A DNA stretch of 5,924 bases. Origin: Candidatus Latescibacterota bacterium (lineage in GTDB: Bacteria; Latescibacterota; UBA2968; GCA-2709665). The DNA is taken from contig JASLMQ010000240.1 in the NCBI GenBank assembly GCA_030746455.1, positions 1-5,924 on the forward strand, written 5' to 3'. How positions within the stretch are numbered: the stretch's first letter is position 1; each line of letters starts with the position of its first letter. Both the position numbers and the translations under genes were made by a program. The notes beneath the pieces were generated by a model. That model was not told the origin of the DNA and did not search any database. It saw nothing but the letters and a program-made list of their open reading frames with translations. Positions 4,842-5,924 of this stretch are shown piece after piece.

Positions 4842-5915
4842 CTACTTATCAAGGAAGGCGATTAGGCTGTTCATTGCCCTGTGGACTTCCTTGAAGTGCG
4901 GGTTCTCCCGAAAGCCCCGAAGCGGATCCCAGGAGTTGATCTCCAGGGTCTCGGGATCGTAGTCTGCCGGATCGAAGCGAAAGACGACGCCCAGCTGGCT
5001 GATCCGGTCCGTGTCGTTGCGTGTCTCTATGGACCCGCGGACGATCTCGCCCAGAACGGGGAACGCGGCGGGAACCTGGGGTCGATAGCCTTCCAGATCC
5101 TTTGGGAAGTGGAGCCGGGGATGGAAGTGGAGCATGAGTTCTGCCCCCACCAGATCTGCCAGGGCCGTCTCTGGATCCGCAGGGACCGCTGCCTCGCCGA
5201 GCAGGTAGGCCTCCAGCGTCGGGCTGTTCTGGAGCGCCACGCCACCCAGACTGAAATCCCTCACCACAACCGGTAGACCCGTCTGCCTGTGGATCGACCC
5301 CTTTGGCCGCAGGACCAGGGTCTCCACACCGCACCGGTGAACCCGGCAATCCCACCTGTAGTGGATATCGCGGCGCCTCGAAAGATCCCGCACCACGAAC
5401 CGGAGCACCAACCCGTCCCCCTCCCGGGCCCGCTCCGGCGCCTTGCGGTCGCGGGCGGTGGCCGGTCTGGGGGTACGCAGGTGCAGGTGGAGTCCCTTCT
5501 GTTCACCACGCAGCCCCAGGACAGGGGTGTAACCCAGATCGAGAAGCGACGTGCTGCCCCGCCTGGCATCGTGCCAGACCTTGGACAGGTGGACCTGCTG
5601 CAGTGGCCTGGGATTCAGCGAGAGCATGCTGTGGAAGAGGCCCACCAATGCCTCCGGGGTCTCGCACTCGCGTACCTCGTCGGTCACCGGATCCACTCCG
5701 GGGACCGGAATGATCTCAGGCAGGTGCTCATCGGCGGGCGCGCCGGGTCTGACCCGCTCCACGAACAGGTCGAGCCTGAAGTTCGGGAAGACCTGAGGAC
5801 CCTTTGCCCCGCGGGCGTGGGCGAAGCGCAGAGACCGCCGCTTCTCGTTCCTGACCAAATTGCTCAGTGGCGCCAGCTTGAAGCCCACGGGCGCGCGCGG
5901 CTCCATCCCCCCCAT
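4842..5915 (-). CDS. Probable PilZ-domain protein (c-di-GMP receptor), start at or beyond the window edge
   Basis: This 357-residue protein (from ATG 5915) carries the two PilZ signature motifs in the right order: RxxxR at Arg187-Arg191 (RWDCR) and DxSxGG at 220-225 (DFSLGG). Further strands (GEIVRGSIETRN, 289-300; LGVVFRFDPADYD, 308-320) resemble the last part of the PilZ barrel. The domain would span about 185-320. PilZ proteins bind cyclic di-GMP through these residues and pass the signal to motility, polysaccharide or secretion machinery. The 28 residues between the motifs are within a plausible range. Residues 1-180 match nothing I recognise, though RRSLR at 26-30 is a second RxxxR. The tail 325-357 is probably helical. 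No signal peptide or membrane segment is seen, so it is probably cytoplasmic. ATG 5915 and ATG 5906 are both possible starts. The frame stays open to the window edge, so the true start may lie outside. It converges on the TPR gene, sharing its terminator. Confidence 0.72.
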   Translation of the reverse strand: MGGMEPRAPVGFKLAPLSNLVRNEKRRSLRFAHARGAKGPQVFPNFRLDLFVERVRPGAPADEHLPEIIPVPGVDPVTDEVRECETPEALVGLFHSMLSLNPRPLQQVHLSKVWHDARRGSTSLLDLGYTPVLGLRGEQKGLHLHLRTPRPATARDRKAPERAREGDGLVLRFVVRDLSRRRDIHYRWDCRVHRCGVETLVLRPKGSIHRQTGLPVVVRDFSLGGVALQNSPTLEAYLLGEAAVPADPETALADLVGAELMLHFHPRLHFPKDLEGYRPQVPAAFPVLGEIVRGSIETRNDTDRISQLGVVFRFDPADYDPETLEINSWDPLRGFRENPHFKEVHRAMNSLIAFLDK

Positions 5916-5924
5916 CAACCGATC

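Overview
The window is compact, GC-rich bacterial chromosome with five protein-coding genes. The secreted TPR protein suggests an organism that exports proteins across a cytoplasmic membrane and, more tentatively, a diderm (Gram-negative type). A FlhB-like export-gate domain and a probable c-di-GMP receptor fit a motile or surface-associated bacterium. Nothing here fixes the phylum. There is no rRNA, tRNA, CRISPR array, transposase or other sign of a recent mobile element.

Layout. Positions 1-284 (+) hold the 3' end of a seryl-tRNA synthetase gene. After a 17-bp gap comes a 99-codon gene at 302-601 (+) for a free-standing FlhB/YscU-type C-terminal cytoplasmic domain. A strong GC hairpin (641-671) closes this rightward unit. 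Convergent to it, 718-1344 (-) encodes a ClpP-type serine protease with an intact Ser-His-Asp triad and an unusual run of ten glutamates near its N terminus. A good sigma70-type promoter for clpP lies at 1414-1442. From the other side of the 327-bp divergent intergenic region, 1672-4773 (+) encodes a 1033-residue exported protein: signal peptide, a CsgG/TolB-N/FlgO-like alpha/beta domain, then about 22 tetratricopeptide repeats split by a proline-rich hinge. A bidirectional terminator (4782-4814) separates it from a convergent gene at 4842-5915 (-), which reaches the right edge. That gene encodes a protein of about 357 residues whose C-terminal half carries the PilZ signature pair RxxxR and DxSxGG.

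How the genes relate. serS and the FlhB-like gene probably share a transcript. The others look like single-gene units with their own signals, so this reads as housekeeping and cell-surface genes side by side, not one dedicated operon. The FlhB-like domain (flagellar or type III export) and the PilZ protein (c-di-GMP signalling) both point to motility or surface behaviour, but the window shows no direct link between them. I see no convincing new multi-gene system. The most distinctive objects are the large exported TPR protein, the poly-Glu ClpP, the free-standing FlhB-like domain, and the unassigned N-terminal half of the PilZ protein.
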